Below the pieces are notes generated by a model. That model did not search any database. It was not told the origin of the DNA and was given only the letters and a program-made list of their open reading frames with translations. A stretch of DNA of 64,000 bases from Chlorops oryzae (taxonomy: Eukaryota > Arthropoda > Insecta > Diptera > Chloropidae), in contig CM035806.1 in NCBI GenBank assembly GCA_020466095.1, positions 138,618,475 through 138,682,474 on the forward strand, given 5' to 3'. How positions within the stretch are numbered: position 1 is the first letter of the stretch; every line of letters begins with the position of its first letter. A program made the position numbers and the translations under genes. Positions 62,567-64,000 of this stretch are shown here, one piece after another.

Positions 62567-62823
62567 TCGCACCCTTGCTAATAAATCGGCACAACTCAAA
62601 ATTTTTTTAATCAATTTTTTTTATGTTCGATTGCATTTTTCTGTAAGAAATCCAACTCCCAGAAAATTAACGCCTATATTGAATGATGCAGCAGTCGATT
62701 GAGAGTAATATAAGTTTAGAAAAAATATTATTTCTCCTTAGTTTCAAGAGAGATTGAATGATTTTCGAAAAATGCGAAATTTTGAATTGTGCCGATTTAG
62801 TAGCAAGGGTGCGATATATATAT
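62567..62823. mobile_element. MITE, ATATCGCAC / CACAACTCAAAA family
   Basis: ATATATCGCACCCTTGCTA at the left and TAGCAAGGGTGCGATATAT at the right. Both are followed inward by AATCGGCACAA(C/T)TCAAAATTT. It shares the inner block with 44971-45192. Confidence 0.85.
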
Positions 62824-63071
62824 CTGTGGTCTTATGGAAGAGTAGCTTAAGTCGACTTAAGCTTAAAATGAGTTATTAATACCACCTGAATTCCCTTCAA
62901 AGAGACGCATCATTAGGTAAAACCCTTGTCTTCGTAACATTCTTCTAGGAAAAGTTATTCAAGAAATAAAGTTCCGTTTGACATGGGAAGGTATATGAAA
63001 TGTAAAACTTTAAAGCTCTTTTTCTCGAAACAGCATTTTTCGACTTAAGCTACTCTTCCATAAGACCACAG
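62824..63071. mobile_element. MITE, CTGTGGTCTTATGGAAGAGT ends
   Basis: The 31-base arms (CTGTGGTCTTATGGAAGAGT then AGCTTAAGTCG) are exactly inverted at the right end. It directly abuts the previous element; ATATA-type sequence lies on both sides. Confidence 0.87.
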
Positions 63072-63164
63072 ATATAATATAAATACCATTCAATCGTGCG
63101 TGCCTATTATGTATTCCGACGGATCGAATCCGTTCGGATTTTTCAATTTTTTATAAATGAAAAA

Positions 63165-63279
63165 GAGACAGTCGCCCGAAAAATTTTGAAATTATCTTTC
63201 GGTGTTTCCTTTGCGTCTACATAGGTTAAAATCTAAACAGAGACGTTTTGTCAGGAAATCAGTTGATAAGTTTTGTTTT
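63165..63279. repeat. Interspersed repeat copy (GAGACAGTCGCCCGAAAAAT)
   Basis: About 115 bp, nearly identical to 20257-20369 in the same orientation, running from GAGACAGTCGCCCGAAAAAT to TTGATAAGTTTTGTTT. Confidence 0.8.
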
Positions 63280-63507
63280 AAATGTTTTTATTTTTGTTTC
63301 AAATTTTTTTCGCACACAGCGTTTTTAGTCGTTCCACACTCTTTACCATTCAAAAACGGTTTTTACTGGTGAACCAGCTGCGTTTAAAAGCTTCTTGAAG
63401 TTCCTTCCGGAATGCTTGAACTTTAAAGCGGGTTTTCCTTTGAATAATTCCTTGCACTAGACGGACTGCTTACTATTTTACTGAGAAGTTTCTCGCTTTG
63501 ATTTTTT

Positions 63508-64000
63508 ATACCCAGCGTAAGCGGGGTATATTAGTTTTGTGCAAATCTTGTAACAGGGAGAATTAAGCTCCGGAGATATAGAAAAATATATATAGAAATG
63601 ATCAGGATCAAAAACTGAATCGATTTAGACATGTCCGTCTGTCCGTCCGTCCATCTGTCCGTCTGTCCGTCCGTCCGTGGTCGGATCTCCTCCGAAACGA
63701 CTAGACCAATCAAGTCGAAATTTGGCACACAGGTATATCGAGATCCGAGTATGATCCTAAGTAAAAATGGGAGACATCCGCCCACTGCCACGCCCACAAA
63801 TTAATTTATTGTGTTTTCAATAAAATGCTTGTAACTTGCGAACCACTCAACACATTCCATTGATAATTGGTGTGCTGGTAAAATACGAAAAGGGACATTT
63901 TTTTGCAAAAAATGGACGCCGCCCTCCTCGAGCCACGCCCACAAATAAGCCCAAAAATAAGGTCTTATCGTAACTTCCGAAGTAAACGGCGTAGAAGCTT
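63508..64000. repeat. Interspersed repeat, TATACCC / GTCCGTCTGTCCGTCC type, runs off window
   Basis: Begins TATACCCAGCGTAAGCGGGG and holds (GTCCGTC/TGTCC)n at 63631-63678, then CTAGACCAATCAAGTCGAAA and GCCACGCCCACAA. The first 180 bp are the inverse of 10141-10297. The element is cut by the window end, so its full structure is unknown. Confidence 0.75.

Noticed and set aside
1..64000. CRISPR arrays, operons, bacterial promoters or ribosome binding sites
   Set aside because: The window is eukaryotic with spliced genes. Repeats present are satellites and transposons without spacer structure.

Overview
The window looks like a piece of a higher-dipteran (schizophoran fly) nuclear chromosome. The base composition is AT-rich, introns are spliced and often short (52-170 bp), and the recognisable proteins are very close to Drosophila counterparts. 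A fruit fly outside Drosophila (for example a tephritid) would fit, but genus and species cannot be fixed from the sequence alone. No bacterial, viral or organellar block and no CRISPR array is visible.

Genes, left to right: (1) an intronless polo/PLK1-like kinase copy (12660-14431, +) broken by two single-base insertions; (2) failed axon connections, fax (24335-34145, +, five exons, first intron 7.4 kb); (3) CMP-sialic acid synthase, Csas (39108-37899, -, five exons); (4) the receptor tyrosine phosphatase Ptp69D (42810-55562, +, twelve exons, with a non-canonical GC-AG intron inside the D2 active-site motif); (5) signal peptidase complex subunit 3, Spase22-23 (57971-56863, -, three exons); (6) an ANKRD11/ANKRD12-related gene (59495-62032, +, three exons) that keeps the N-terminal and C-terminal family blocks but shows no ankyrin repeats. 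Genes 2-6 were assembled by hand from splice sites and phase, and together give exactly 9,000 nt of uninterrupted coding sequence. fax and Ptp69D act in axon growth and guidance, Csas supplies the sialylation donor in the secretory pathway, and Spase22-23 acts in the ER. They are neighbours rather than one pathway.

The rest is dominated by short non-autonomous DNA transposons (MITEs and foldbacks). I find more than 25 with paired inverted ends, several with target-site duplications: 8 bp (hAT-like) at 1951-2419, 31619-31993, 40203-40343 and 46082-46235; TAA or TTA (PIF/Harbinger-like) at 12128-12301, 23617-24069 and 40761-40891; TA at 6518-7379 and 45713-45920. A group of nine copies or ends sharing CCCWGCRG termini, often with matching 2-bp flanks, is the most interesting repeat group. 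One member (28702-29432) carries a tRNA-like module in each arm. The left 12 kb is a mosaic of segmental duplications built from such a MITE and a GAATTCGAATCG-rich module. Other structure: a 750-bp GGAGAAAAAATT minisatellite in Ptp69D intron 1, a 100-bp TA tract, a 22-base G run, and a MITE inserted exactly in the terminal inverted repeat of another.
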